A stretch of DNA of 50,769 bases, from the NCBI RefSeq assembly GCF_000967965.1, contig NZ_LACC01000040.1, positions 40,383-91,151 on the forward strand, written 5' to 3'. Source of the stretch: Pseudomonas fluorescens. GTDB taxonomy: Bacteria > Pseudomonadota > Gammaproteobacteria > Pseudomonadales > Pseudomonadaceae. Of the stretch, positions 43,014 to 50,769 are shown one piece after another. Positions within the stretch are counted from its first letter, which is position 1; the number at the start of each line of letters is the position of its first letter. Below the pieces are notes generated by a model that saw nothing but the letters and a program-made list of their open reading frames with translations, was not told the DNA's origin and ran no database searches. The translations under genes were made by a program, and so were the position numbers.

Positions 43014-44729
43014 TTAGCGCTTGTCAGCGACCAATGGCGGGGTACGCGGTGGGATCATGCGCTTGCTGCCGGTCGACTCGAACGCCGACGCCAGGTGCAG
43101 CAGCGAAGAGTCGTCATAGGCGCGCCCGGCAAACGTCAGGCCGACCGGCATGCCGATGTCCGGCATCACGCCCATCGGCACGGTGACCGTCGGCACGCCG
43201 AGGTGACGGATGGCGAGGTTGCCATTGGCGACCCACACGCCGTTGCTCCAGGCGATATCCGCCGATTGCGGATCGACATCGGCATTTGCCGGGCCTACAT
43301 CGGCAACCGTCGGGAACAGCACCGCGTCGAGGCCCAGGCGATCCATCCAGTCTTCCAGATCGATCTTGCGGGTTTTTTCCAGCCCGCGCAGGCCGTCCGG
43401 CATCGTGCTGATCTGGTCCCACGGGGTGATGCCGCGTTCGGCCATGCGCACGTATTCATCCATGCCGGCGACCAGGTCGCCCTCGCGGTTGGGCAGGGTG
43501 CCCGGGTCGTGAGGGAAGATCTGCGGGCCGTCGACATCCACCAGACGATTCAGTTTCGGATCGCCGTTGGCTTGCAGGAAATCATCGAACGCCCAGGCGG
43601 TCAGGTCCCACAGTTCATGGTGTAAAAATTCCTTGGAAACGATGCCGCGATTGAACACGGTCGGCGCGCCAGGGCGATCGCCTTCGCAATTGGAGACCAA
43701 CGGGAAGTCCACTTCGAGCACTTCGGCGCCCGCGGCTTCGAGGGCCTTGCGCGCCTGTTCCCAGAGCCCGATCACCGAAGGACGGGTGTTGATGCGTTGG
43801 CCAGTCGGCCCACCGATGCCCGGTGCTTCGGAAGTGCCGGCTTCAGGGTCGGCGTTGATGTACATGCGTGGAATGCCGAACTTCTTGCCTTTGAGCGCTT
43901 CGCTGTTGGCGGCCAGTGCGGCGTAGGATTTGGGGCGCACCAAGGACGAGCTCGGGATCGGCACCCAGGGTTGCAGGCGCCACAGGTCGCCACGGGTGTC
44001 CGGGTCATCGGCCACTACCACGTCGAGCACTTCCAGCAGGTCAGCCATGGTCCGGGCGAACGGCACAACCACGTCCATGGTCGGGGTCAACGGCCAGTTG
44101 CCCCGCACTGAGATCACCCCGCGTGAAGGGGTGTAGGCACACAAGCCATTGTTCGAGGCCGGGCCACGACCGCTCGACCAGGTTTCTTCCGCCAGGCCGA
44201 AGGCCGCGAAACTCGCGGCAGTGGCAGTACCCGCGCCGTTCGACGAACCGGAGGCGAATGGGGCGGTGAGGTAGTCAGCGTTGTACGGACTCTCGGCGCG
44301 GCCGTAGACGCCGCGCTGCATCCCGCCGTTGGCCATCGGCGGCATGTTGGTCTTGCCCAGGCAGATGGCCCCGGCGGCGCGCAGGCGTTCGATGGTGAAC
44401 GCGTCGCGATAGGCGACCAGGTCCTTGAAGGCCGGGCTGCCGGAAGCGGCGGTGAGGCCCTTGACCAGATAGCTGTCCTTGGCGGTGTAAGGGATACCGT
44501 CCAGTGCTCCCAGGGTCTGGCCCTTGGCGCGACGGGCGTCGGACGCTTGCGCTTCGGCGAGCGCCTCGGGGTTGCGAACCACGACGGCGTTCAATGCGGT
44601 AGGCGTTTCGGGGCCGTCATAGGCGTCGATCCGCGCGAGATAAGCCTGGACCAGTTCAACCGAGGTGGTCTGGCCGGATTCGAGCGCGGCGCGCAGCTCG
44701 GCAATGGAAACTTCGGTAACTTCGATCAT
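43014..44729 (-). CDS. Amidase signature-family hydrolase
   Basis: A 571-residue amidase with the Ser-cisSer-Lys machinery: Lys84 (YTAKD), Ser162/163 (GSSNGAG) and nucleophile Ser186 (TWSSGRGPAS). The usual GGSSGGSAAA and DTGGSIR motifs are altered, so it is a divergent branch, and it is longer than the typical 450-500 residues. It would hydrolyse an amide to acid plus ammonia or amine. It lies alone between a terminator and a gap to the ABC operon, on the same strand as that operon. No copy of the 15-bp operator is seen upstream. Confidence 0.88.
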   Translation of the reverse strand: MIEVTEVSIAELRAALESGQTTSVELVQAYLARIDAYDGPETPTALNAVVVRNPEALAEAQASDARRAKGQTLGALDGIPYTAKDSYLVKGLTAASGSPAFKDLVAYRDAFTIERLRAAGAICLGKTNMPPMANGGMQRGVYGRAESPYNADYLTAPFASGSSNGAGTATAASFAAFGLAEETWSSGRGPASNNGLCAYTPSRGVISVRGNWPLTPTMDVVVPFARTMADLLEVLDVVVADDPDTRGDLWRLQPWVPIPSSSLVRPKSYAALAANSEALKGKKFGIPRMYINADPEAGTSEAPGIGGPTGQRINTRPSVIGLWEQARKALEAAGAEVLEVDFPLVSNCEGDRPGAPTVFNRGIVSKEFLHHELWDLTAWAFDDFLQANGDPKLNRLVDVDGPQIFPHDPGTLPNREGDLVAGMDEYVRMAERGITPWDQISTMPDGLRGLEKTRKIDLEDWMDRLGLDAVLFPTVADVGPANADVDPQSADIAWSNGVWVANGNLAIRHLGVPTVTVPMGVMPDIGMPVGLTFAGRAYDDSSLLHLASAFESTGSKRMIPPRTPPLVADKR

Positions 44730-44914
44730 GCTGCCACCGCCGCTTGCAGGTGGAGGGTCCCAAACACTTCACTTTTCTCGAAATGGACTTTCATATCGTT
44801 ATTCTCGTTGCACTGTGTGGCACGACAGGGTCGGGTGTTAAAAATACTGAGCACTATTTAGCATTAAACCGGGATTTTAGGAATCCGTTGTCCAATTTAT
44901 CTTACAGGTGACAG

Positions 44915-44949
44915 AAAAAAGGCCACCACAACCCGACGTTGTGGTGGCC
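44915..44949 (-). terminator. Intrinsic terminator of the ABC importer operon
   Basis: On the minus strand GGCCACCACAA-N7-TTGTGGTGGCC is followed by TTTTTT. It lies 45 bases after the ATPase stop at 44994 and closes the four-gene operon. The rest of 44730-44993 is AT-rich and probably holds the amidase promoter. Confidence 0.9.
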
Positions 44950-44993
44950 CGAGGGTGACTCATTATAGTGGCCCGCACGCGCAGGCCAAAGGA

Positions 44994-46148
44994 TCAGTGA
45001 GCGCCGGCGGCCTTGTTCAGGTCGCTTTCGGTCCATTCGGTGTACACGCAGGCATCGGCGGTGGCCCAGCGCACTCGCACCGGGTCGCCGGCCTTGAGCG
45101 GCATGCCGGCGGCTGACAGCGCCTTGACCGTCATCGAGGTGCCGCCAGCGGTGATCACGCTGCAGGTCTGGCTTTCGCCGAGAAACAACACTTCCACGAC
45201 CTTGGCCGAGACTTCGTTCCAGCCGGCGGCCAGCGGTTCGGCAAGGGCTTGTTCATTGCTCAGGGCCAGGGCTTTTTCCGGACGCACCATCAACAGCACG
45301 TCCTGATCGGTTTGCAGGCCGGCGGTGAGTCGGATCGACAGCGGTTGCCCTTCGAAGGTCGCCACCGCATTACCCTGGGCCTTGAGCTTGAGGAAGTTCG
45401 AGTTGCCGAGGAACGAGGCGACAAAGGCGTTCGGCGGATTCTGGTACAGGTCATAGCCGCTGCCCAGGCCGACGATCTTGCCGTGACTGAAAATCGCGAT
45501 GCGCTGGGACAGGCGCATGGCTTCTTCCTGATCGTGGGTCACGTAGACGATGGTGATGCCCAGGCGCCGATGCAGCTGGCGCAGTTCATCCTGCAAGTCT
45601 TCGCGCAGTTTTTTGTCCAGCGCACCGAGGGGTTCGTCCATCAGCAGGATGCGCGGCTCATAGACCAGCGCCCGGGCAATGGCGACCCGTTGCTGCTGGC
45701 CACCGGAGAGTTGCGAAGGGCGGCGATGGGCAAATTGCTCAAGCTGCACCAGTTTGAGCATCGCATCGACCCGACGCTCACGCTCGGCGGCGGCCAGTTT
45801 GCGGATGGCCAACGGGAACGCGATGTTGTCGCGTACCGACAGGTGCGGGAACAACGAATAGCGCTGGAACACCATGCCGATGTCGCGTTTGTGCGGCGGC
45901 ACGTTCACCAGCGACTGGCCGTTGACCAGGATCTCGCCGCTGCTCGGGGTTTCGAAGCCGGCCAGCATCGACAGCGTGGTGCTTTTGCCCGAGCCGCTGG
46001 AGCCGAGGAAGGTGAGGAATTCACCGTCCTTGATGTCCAGCGAGATGTTGTCCACGGCGGCAAAGTCGCCGTAGTGCTTGTTCAGGTTACGCAAGCTGAC
46101 CAGGGGTTTGTCATTTTGCTGCGCGGAATCTTTGATCACTGCACTCAT
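44994..46148 (-). CDS. ABC importer ATPase (PotA-like)
   Basis: A 384-residue ATPase with Walker A GSSGSGKST (49-57), signature LSGGQ (147-151), Walker B ILLMDEP (167-173) and a C-terminal TOBE domain from about 300. It energises import by the two permeases encoded upstream. It is the last gene of a four-gene operon (binding protein, two permeases, ATPase). The family covers polyamines, opines, iron and 2-aminoethylphosphonate, so the substrate is open. Confidence 0.93.
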   Translation of the reverse strand: MSAVIKDSAQQNDKPLVSLRNLNKHYGDFAAVDNISLDIKDGEFLTFLGSSGSGKSTTLSMLAGFETPSSGEILVNGQSLVNVPPHKRDIGMVFQRYSLFPHLSVRDNIAFPLAIRKLAAAERERRVDAMLKLVQLEQFAHRRPSQLSGGQQQRVAIARALVYEPRILLMDEPLGALDKKLREDLQDELRQLHRRLGITIVYVTHDQEEAMRLSQRIAIFSHGKIVGLGSGYDLYQNPPNAFVASFLGNSNFLKLKAQGNAVATFEGQPLSIRLTAGLQTDQDVLLMVRPEKALALSNEQALAEPLAAGWNEVSAKVVEVLFLGESQTCSVITAGGTSMTVKALSAAGMPLKAGDPVRVRWATADACVYTEWTESDLNKAAGAH

Positions 46149-46164
46149 GTCGTACTCCTGGCGC

Positions 46165-46974
46165 TCAAGCGCTGATTTCGTTGCGCCGGCGCAGAGCGGC
46201 GGCGATCACCATGACCAATACCGAGAGGCCGATCAGCAGCGTCGAAGCGACGGCGATCACGGGCGTCAGGTCCTGGCGCAGGGTGGTCCACATTTTCACG
46301 GGAAGGGTTTGCAGGGTCGGGCTGGCCATCATCACGCTCAGCACCACTTCATCCCACGAGACGAGGAAGGCGAAGAGGGCGCCGGCCACCATGCCCGGAC
46401 GGATCGCCGGGAAGGTCACCTTGAACACCGCTTGCAGGCGCGAGGCGCCGCAGATCACCGCCGCATCCTCGATCGACTGATCGAACAGCTTCAGCGAGTT
46501 GATGATCGAGATGATGGTGAACGGCAACGCGACGATCACATGGCTGACCACGAAGGCGAACATGGTCCCGGTGTAACCCAGTTTCAGGAACAGCGCGTAC
46601 ACCGCCACGGCGATGATCACCAGCGGCACGATCATCGGCAGGGTGAACAGGCCGTAGAGCATTTCCCGGCCGGGGAAGCGGCCACGCACCAGGGCGAACG
46701 CGGTTGGCAGGCCCAAAGCGACGGCGAAGAACGTAGTCAGCACCGCGACCTTGAGGCTGGCCATGGCCGCGTTCATCCAGTCGGCATTGGAGAAGAACTG
46801 GCCGTACCATTTCAGCGTCCAGCCCGGTGGCGGGAACACCAGCCATTGCGACGATCCGAACGACAGCAGCACGATGAACACGATCGGCAGCAGCAGGAAC
46901 AGACCGATCAGCCCGGTGGTGGCATACAGGCCGAAGCGCATGCGCCGGCTCATGGCATTGGGGGTCAGGAGCAT
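46165..46974 (-). CDS. ABC importer permease (PotC-like)
   Basis: A 269-residue permease with six helices and the EAA loop (IEDAAVICGASRLQAVFKVTFPAIRPG) that contacts the ATPase. It is the second permease of the heterodimer. It starts six bases after the upstream permease stop and ends 16 bases before the ATPase start, so all are co-translated. Confidence 0.92.
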   Translation of the reverse strand: MLLTPNAMSRRMRFGLYATTGLIGLFLLLPIVFIVLLSFGSSQWLVFPPPGWTLKWYGQFFSNADWMNAAMASLKVAVLTTFFAVALGLPTAFALVRGRFPGREMLYGLFTLPMIVPLVIIAVAVYALFLKLGYTGTMFAFVVSHVIVALPFTIISIINSLKLFDQSIEDAAVICGASRLQAVFKVTFPAIRPGMVAGALFAFLVSWDEVVLSVMMASPTLQTLPVKMWTTLRQDLTPVIAVASTLLIGLSVLVMVIAAALRRRNEISA

Positions 46975-46980
46975 AACGGC

Positions 46981-47925
46981 TTACCTCGCGTTGCTGGCGC
47001 CAACCGGTGATTCCGGCTGGAGCTTCAGGTAGAAGTAGAACAACACCAGCGTGATCACGATCAGCAACGCGGCGCCGGCGCTGGCCAGGCCCCAGTTGAG
47101 GAACGACTGCACCTGCTGAATGATGAACTCGGGCAGCATCATGTTCTGCGCACCGCCCAGCAGTGCGGGGGTCACGTAGTAACCGAGGGACATCACGAAC
47201 ACCATCAGGCCGCCGGAGAACAGTCCCGGCCGGCACAGCGGCAGGAACACCCGGAAGAAGTTGGTCCAGGGGCTGGCGCCGCAGATCGAACCGGCCTGCA
47301 AAATCATCGGGTCGATGGCCTGCATGGTCGCCTGCAACGGCAGCACGATGAACGGGATCATGATGTAGCTCATGCCGATCACCACGCCGGTGAGGTTGTG
47401 CACCATCTCCAGCGGCTGATCGATGATGCCCATGGCCATCAACGCCTTGTTGATCACCCCGGAGGCTTGCAGCAGCACCAGCCAGGAGTAGGTGCGGGCG
47501 AGCAGGCTGGTCCACATCGACAGCAGCACGATGCTGAGGATCCAGCGACCCCAGCCACGGGGTACCAGGGTGATCGCCCAGGCCAGCGGGAAGCCCAGCA
47601 ACAGGCTGAACAGGGTCACCAGGCCAGCCACCGAGAAGGTGTTGAGCAAGACCCGGGCATAGGCCGAGTTGGCGAACAGTTGTTCGTAGTTGCCCAGGCC
47701 CGGCACCGGTTCCAGCACGCCGCGCAGCAGCAGGCCAATCAACGGCGCCAGAAAGAACAGGCCAAGAAACAGCAGGGCGGGCACCAGGTTGCTCGCGCCA
47801 CGCCAGCGCTGCGCCAGGGAAGGAGATTGCGTCATCACAGCTGCCTTGGCAGGCGCCGAACCGGCAGCGCCCGTGGCGCTCCCGGTGGCAGTGGATGGAC
47901 GAGACGCGGTTGCCGTCATTTTCAT
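46981..47925 (-). CDS. ABC importer permease (PotB-like)
   Basis: A 314-residue permease with six helices. The N-terminal 35 residues are a low-complexity Ala/Thr/Ser/Gly tail in the cytoplasm. The EAA loop lies near QAGSICGASPWTNFFRVFLPLCRPG. Its ATG at 47925 overlaps the binding-protein stop (ATGA), giving translational coupling. An earlier frame start at 47946 lies inside the previous gene and is less likely. Confidence 0.9.
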   Translation of the reverse strand: MKMTATASRPSTATGSATGAAGSAPAKAAVMTQSPSLAQRWRGASNLVPALLFLGLFFLAPLIGLLLRGVLEPVPGLGNYEQLFANSAYARVLLNTFSVAGLVTLFSLLLGFPLAWAITLVPRGWGRWILSIVLLSMWTSLLARTYSWLVLLQASGVINKALMAMGIIDQPLEMVHNLTGVVIGMSYIMIPFIVLPLQATMQAIDPMILQAGSICGASPWTNFFRVFLPLCRPGLFSGGLMVFVMSLGYYVTPALLGGAQNMMLPEFIIQQVQSFLNWGLASAGAALLIVITLVLFYFYLKLQPESPVGASNAR

Positions 47926-48947
47926 TTGACCAGCCATTCGTTCCACCGTGTCGCGATGGCCGGACCGTTCTTGGCCCAGTACGCGAAATCAAGAGTGATC
48001 TGATCCTTTGCGTAAGCGGTCGGCAGGTTCGGGGCCAGCACCGAGTCCAGGCGCTGTACGCTGTCGACGTTGACCGGGGCGTAGGCGGTCAGGTTGGAGA
48101 AGTCCGCCTGGCCCTTGGCACTGCTGGCGTTGGCCAGGAACTTCATCGCCGCGTCCTTGTTTTTCGAACCCTTGGGAATGACCAGGATGTCGGCCATGAC
48201 CAGGTTCTGCTTCCAGCTTACGCCGACCGGAGCGCCGTCTTCTTGTAGCGCGTGAATCCGGCCGTTCCAGAACTGGCCCATGCTCGCTTCACCGGAGGCC
48301 AGCAGCTGCTGCGACTGCGCACCGCCGCCCCACCAGACGATGTCTTTCTTGATGGTGTCGAGCTTTTTGAAGGCGCGGTCCAGGTCCAGCGGGTAGAGCT
48401 TGTCGGCAGGTACGCCATCGGCCAGCAGTGCCAATTCGAGCACGCCAGGGCTTGGCCATTTGTAGAGGGCGCGTTTGCCGGGGTAGGTCTTGGTGTCGAA
48501 CAGCGCGGACCAGTCCTGAGGCTTGTTGGCGCCGAGCTTGCCTTCGTTGTAGCCGAGGACGAAGGAGAAGAAGAACGAGCCGACGCCGTGATCGCTGACG
48601 AAGCGCGGGTCGATCTTGTCGCGATCAATGACTTTGAAATCGAGGGGTTCGAGCAAGCCTTCGGAGGCGGCGCGCAGGGCGAAGTCGGCTTCGACGTCGA
48701 CCACGTCCCACTGCACGTTGCCGCTTTCGACCATGGCCTTGAGCTTGCCGTAGTCGGTCGGACCATCCTGCACCACGGTGATGCCGCTGGCCTTGCTGAA
48801 CGGGTCGGCCCAGGCCTGCTTCTGCGCATCCTGGGTGCTGCCGCCCCAACTGACGAAGTTGACGCTTTCAGCCGCCAGCAATGCCTGGCTGGTCACGCTC
48901 AGCAGTCCCGCAAAAAGAACTGCGGTCGCACGTTTGTTCAACACCAT
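47922..48947 (-). CDS. ABC importer periplasmic binding protein (PotD-like)
   Basis: A 341-residue secreted protein: signal peptide to about Ala25, then SVNFVSWGGSTQDAQKQAW, which marks the PotD/AfuA-like class (SBP_bac_8). It captures the substrate for the permeases and ATPase downstream. The start at 48947 follows GAGGG; a GTG two codons upstream is possible. An operator copy (site C) lies 105 bases upstream, tying the importer to the flavin monooxygenase genes. Confidence 0.91.
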   Translation of the reverse strand: MVLNKRATAVLFAGLLSVTSQALLAAESVNFVSWGGSTQDAQKQAWADPFSKASGITVVQDGPTDYGKLKAMVESGNVQWDVVDVEADFALRAASEGLLEPLDFKVIDRDKIDPRFVSDHGVGSFFFSFVLGYNEGKLGANKPQDWSALFDTKTYPGKRALYKWPSPGVLELALLADGVPADKLYPLDLDRAFKKLDTIKKDIVWWGGGAQSQQLLASGEASMGQFWNGRIHALQEDGAPVGVSWKQNLVMADILVIPKGSKNKDAAMKFLANASSAKGQADFSNLTAYAPVNVDSVQRLDSVLAPNLPTAYAKDQITLDFAYWAKNGPAIATRWNEWLVK

Positions 48948-49051
48948 TTTCACGCCCTCATTGTTGTGTTTATGAGCGGGGCTTTTGTGCCCGCCTATCG
49001 GGAGCAGTAGGTCCGGCGAGTCAGTGCTGACTGTCCGGTCTATGGAATATC

Positions 49052-49066
49052 ATATTATGGTATTCC
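49052..49066. promoter_or_regulatory. 15-bp shared operator, site C (ABC importer)
   Basis: Read on the minus strand this is GGAATACCATAATAT, 13 of 15 bases identical to site A. It overlaps a larger inverted repeat GGAATA-N11-TATTCC (49044-49066), which suggests a dimeric regulator. The gap 48948-49261 holds this site and a REPIN and no gene. Confidence 0.7.
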
Positions 49067-49140
49067 AAACTTTGTGCAAGCACTTTGCCGTACCGGCTAT
49101 CAGCCGAAAGCGAATATTTTGTTGCTCAAGTGAGCATGAC

Positions 49141-49230
49141 TGTGGCGAGGGAGCTTGCTCCCGCTGGGTCGCGGAGCGGCCCCAAAAAGGACTGCTGCGC
49201 AGTCCAACGGGAGCAAGCTCCCTCGCCACA
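49141..49230. repeat. REPIN, family 2
   Basis: tgtggcgagggagcttgctc and gagcaagctccctcgccaca in inverted orientation, the same family as 37726-37854. It lies between the importer promoter and the 3' end of the RibBA-like gene. Confidence 0.85.
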
Positions 49231-49261
49231 GGCAAGCCCCTACATTGGAGGAAACTCGGAA

Positions 49262-50371
49262 TCACTCGGTGAATGGAATACTCTCCACCACCTCCAGGTC
49301 ATACCCGGTCAAGCCCGCATACTTCAGCGGCGGCCCGAGGTGACGAAGCTTGCCGACACCCAGGTTCTGCAGGATCTGCGCACCGGTGCCCACTTCCGAA
49401 TAAATCCGTGACTGCGAACGGCTGAACTGCCGGGGCGGCTGGGTCAATTGCGGTACCCGCTCGAGCAACGCCTGGGAGGATTCGTGATTGGCCAGTACCA
49501 CCACCACGCCGTGGCCTTCGGCGGCGACACGCTGCAAGGCGGCCCACAGCGTCCAGTTGGTCGGCCCGCTGTATTCGGCGCCGACCAGGTCGCGCAATGG
49601 GTCGATCACATGCACGCGCACCAGTGTCGGTTGCTCGCGGCGCAGATCGCCCATGACCATGGCCATGTGGACACCGCCTTCGATGCGATCCTCAAAGGTG
49701 ATCAGACGAAAGGTGCCGTGCACCGTCGGCAGGTCACGCTCACCGATGCGCACGATGGTGTGCTCGGTGCTCAGGCGATAGTGGATCAGGTCGGCGATGG
49801 TGCCGATCTTGATCCCGTGCTTGCGCGCGAACACTTCCAGGTCCGGGCGCCGGGCCATGGTGCCGTCGTCGTTCATCACTTCGACGATCACCGAGGCGGG
49901 CGTATGGCCGGCCAGGCGTGCCAGGTCGCAGCCGGCTTCGGTATGGCCGGCGCGGGTCAGCACGCCACCTTCCCGGGCGCGCAACGGGAAGATATGGCCG
50001 GGTTGCACGATGTCGGCGGGGCCGGCATGGGCGGCGACGGCAGCGGCCACGGTGCAGGCGCGATCTGCTGCGGAGATACCGGTGGTCACGCCGACGGCGG
50101 CCTCGATGGACACGGTGAAGGCGGTGCTGAACACGCTGCCGTTGCTCGGCACCATCTGCTCCAGGCCCAGGCGTTTGCAGTGTTCGTCGGTCAAGGTCAG
50201 GCAGATCAGGCCCCGGGCTTCACGGGCCATGAAGCTGATCGCCTCGGGCGTGCAGCAGTCGGCGGCCAGCAACAGGTCGCCTTCGTTTTCCCGGTCTTCG
50301 TCGTCGACCAGCAGGACCATTTTGCCGAGGCGGTAATCTTCGATGATTTCTTCGATGCTGTTGAAGGCCAT
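49262..50371 (-). CDS. ribB: RibBA paralogue: DHBP synthase with degenerate GTP cyclohydrolase II domain
   Basis: A 369-residue protein. The N-terminal 3,4-dihydroxy-2-butanone-4-phosphate synthase domain (about 1-200) is complete, with VDDEDRENEGD (22-32), GVTTGISAADRA and HTEAGCDLARLAG. The C-terminal part follows the GTP cyclohydrolase II fold but lacks the zinc-binding Cys cluster and the RCDCG motif (it reads DPLRDLVGAEYSGPTNWTLW). It should therefore make only the riboflavin precursor. Its operator (site D) is shared with the divergent DUF1330 gene. It looks like a dedicated flavin-supply gene for the monooxygenase, as luxH is for luciferase. Confidence 0.9.
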   Translation of the reverse strand: MAFNSIEEIIEDYRLGKMVLLVDDEDRENEGDLLLAADCCTPEAISFMAREARGLICLTLTDEHCKRLGLEQMVPSNGSVFSTAFTVSIEAAVGVTTGISAADRACTVAAAVAAHAGPADIVQPGHIFPLRAREGGVLTRAGHTEAGCDLARLAGHTPASVIVEVMNDDGTMARRPDLEVFARKHGIKIGTIADLIHYRLSTEHTIVRIGERDLPTVHGTFRLITFEDRIEGGVHMAMVMGDLRREQPTLVRVHVIDPLRDLVGAEYSGPTNWTLWAALQRVAAEGHGVVVVLANHESSQALLERVPQLTQPPRQFSRSQSRIYSEVGTGAQILQNLGVGKLRHLGPPLKYAGLTGYDLEVVESIPFTE

Positions 50372-50405
50372 GCTGGAGTCTCAGTGTTTGTTGGATTGGT
50401 AATGT

Positions 50406-50420
50406 GGTATACCATAATAC
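50406..50420. promoter_or_regulatory. 15-bp shared operator, site D (ribB paralogue and DUF1330)
   Basis: GGTATACCATAATAC, identical to site A 16 kb away. It lies between two divergent genes, 35 bases from one start codon and 22 from the other, so a bound repressor could block both. Confidence 0.78.
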
Positions 50421-50441
50421 AAAATAAACCGAGAGGTCACT

Positions 50442-50738
50442 ATGAAGGCGTACTGGATTGCTCATGTGGATATCACCGACCCTGATCAATACAGCCAATA
50501 CACTCAACGGGCGCCGCAGGCGTTTGCTCTGTATGGCGGTCGGATTCTGGCTCGCGGTGGGCGCAGTGAGGCGATGGAAGGCCGGCCTACGCCGCAACGC
50601 AGTGTGGTGATTGAGTTCGATTCCTATGAGCAGGCGGTGGCGTGCTATCACTCGGCGTTGTATCAGGAGGCTAGGGGGCACCGTGAGGGTGTGGCTTTGG
50701 CTGAGGTGATTATTGTCGAGGGTGTGGAGCCGCTCTGA
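50442..50738 (+). CDS. DUF1330 family protein
   Basis: A 98-residue dimeric alpha-beta barrel-type protein with the DUF1330 pattern (YWIAHVDITDPDQYSQY, FALYGGRILARGG, VVIEFDSYEQAVACYHSALY). Function is unknown. GAGAGG lies about 6-11 bases before the ATG. It is divergent from the RibB paralogue and shares the operator at 50406-50420, so it probably belongs to the same regulon, perhaps as a small enzyme or binding protein acting on a pathway intermediate. Confidence 0.85.
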   Translation: MKAYWIAHVDITDPDQYSQYTQRAPQAFALYGGRILARGGRSEAMEGRPTPQRSVVIEFDSYEQAVACYHSALYQEARGHREGVALAEVIIVEGVEPL

Positions 50739-50769
50739 AAAGCGACTGAGTACATATCCGTTTCTGCGG

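Noticed and set aside
1..50769. CRISPR arrays, rRNA, tRNA, phage integrase, transposase or intact insertion sequence
   Set aside because: I looked for repeat-spacer periodicity, tRNA-like cloverleaf ends and transposase or integrase motifs and found none; the repeats present are REP-type palindromes.

Overview
The window looks like chromosomal DNA of a Pseudomonas, most likely of the P. fluorescens/P. putida type. The GC-rich coding, the DUF1652, DUF3087 and OprD families, the cat/ben gene order and the many palindromic REP pairs (REPINs) in intergenic gaps all point that way. This assignment rests on recognising families by eye, not on a search.

Layout. (1) 1-11.1 kb is housekeeping and signalling: ppnN, a DUF3087 membrane protein, two diguanylate cyclases, a LysR regulator, a DUF2784 protein, a DapA-family aldolase, azlCD, an SRAP (YedK-type) protein and a polysaccharide deacetylase lipoprotein. 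(2) 11.1-20.3 kb is a continuous aromatic block: catR, catBCA, benR, benABCD and an alpha/beta hydrolase. It converts benzoate to catechol and then to muconolactone and beta-ketoadipate enol-lactone. The likely CatR and BenR operators are visible. No benzoate transporter gene lies in the block. (3) 20.3-23.2 kb holds small genes (NUDIX, OsmE-like lipoprotein, others) and a deletion scar that joins a 5'-truncated Rrf2 regulator to the 3' end of an FAD oxidoreductase gene facing away from it. (4) 23.3-26.6 kb is a gamma-glutamyl-polyamine type module: FAD oxidase, XRE-cupin regulator and glutamine-synthetase-like ligase. (5) 26.9-30.4 kb is an orphan Tle1-like (DUF2235) lipase effector gene flanked by two DUF3304 paralogues, which are probably its immunity genes. 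(6) 30.7-50.7 kb is an accessory metabolic region: NCS1 permease, isochorismatase-family hydrolase, LLM flavin monooxygenase, flavin reductase, a truncated second NCS1 permease, a GST, an OprD porin, a beta-propeller lipoprotein, an orphan PotF-like binding protein, an AraC regulator with an SBF transporter, an amidase, a PotABCD-like ABC importer, a RibBA paralogue with a degenerate second domain, and a DUF1330 protein.

The most interesting signal is in region 6. A 15-bp motif (GGTATACCATAATAC) recurs upstream of the LLM monooxygenase, the flavin reductase, the truncated permease and the ABC importer, and between the RibB paralogue and the DUF1330 gene. It ties units up to 16 kb apart into one apparent regulon. 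The set resembles a flavin-dependent catabolic system: an importer for a polyamine-like or other nitrogenous substrate, a two-component FMNH2 monooxygenase, and a dedicated RibB to raise flavin supply, as luxH does for bacterial luciferase. No regulator for the motif is recognisable in the window. The truncated permease at 35.1 kb shows that DNA has been lost inside the cluster.
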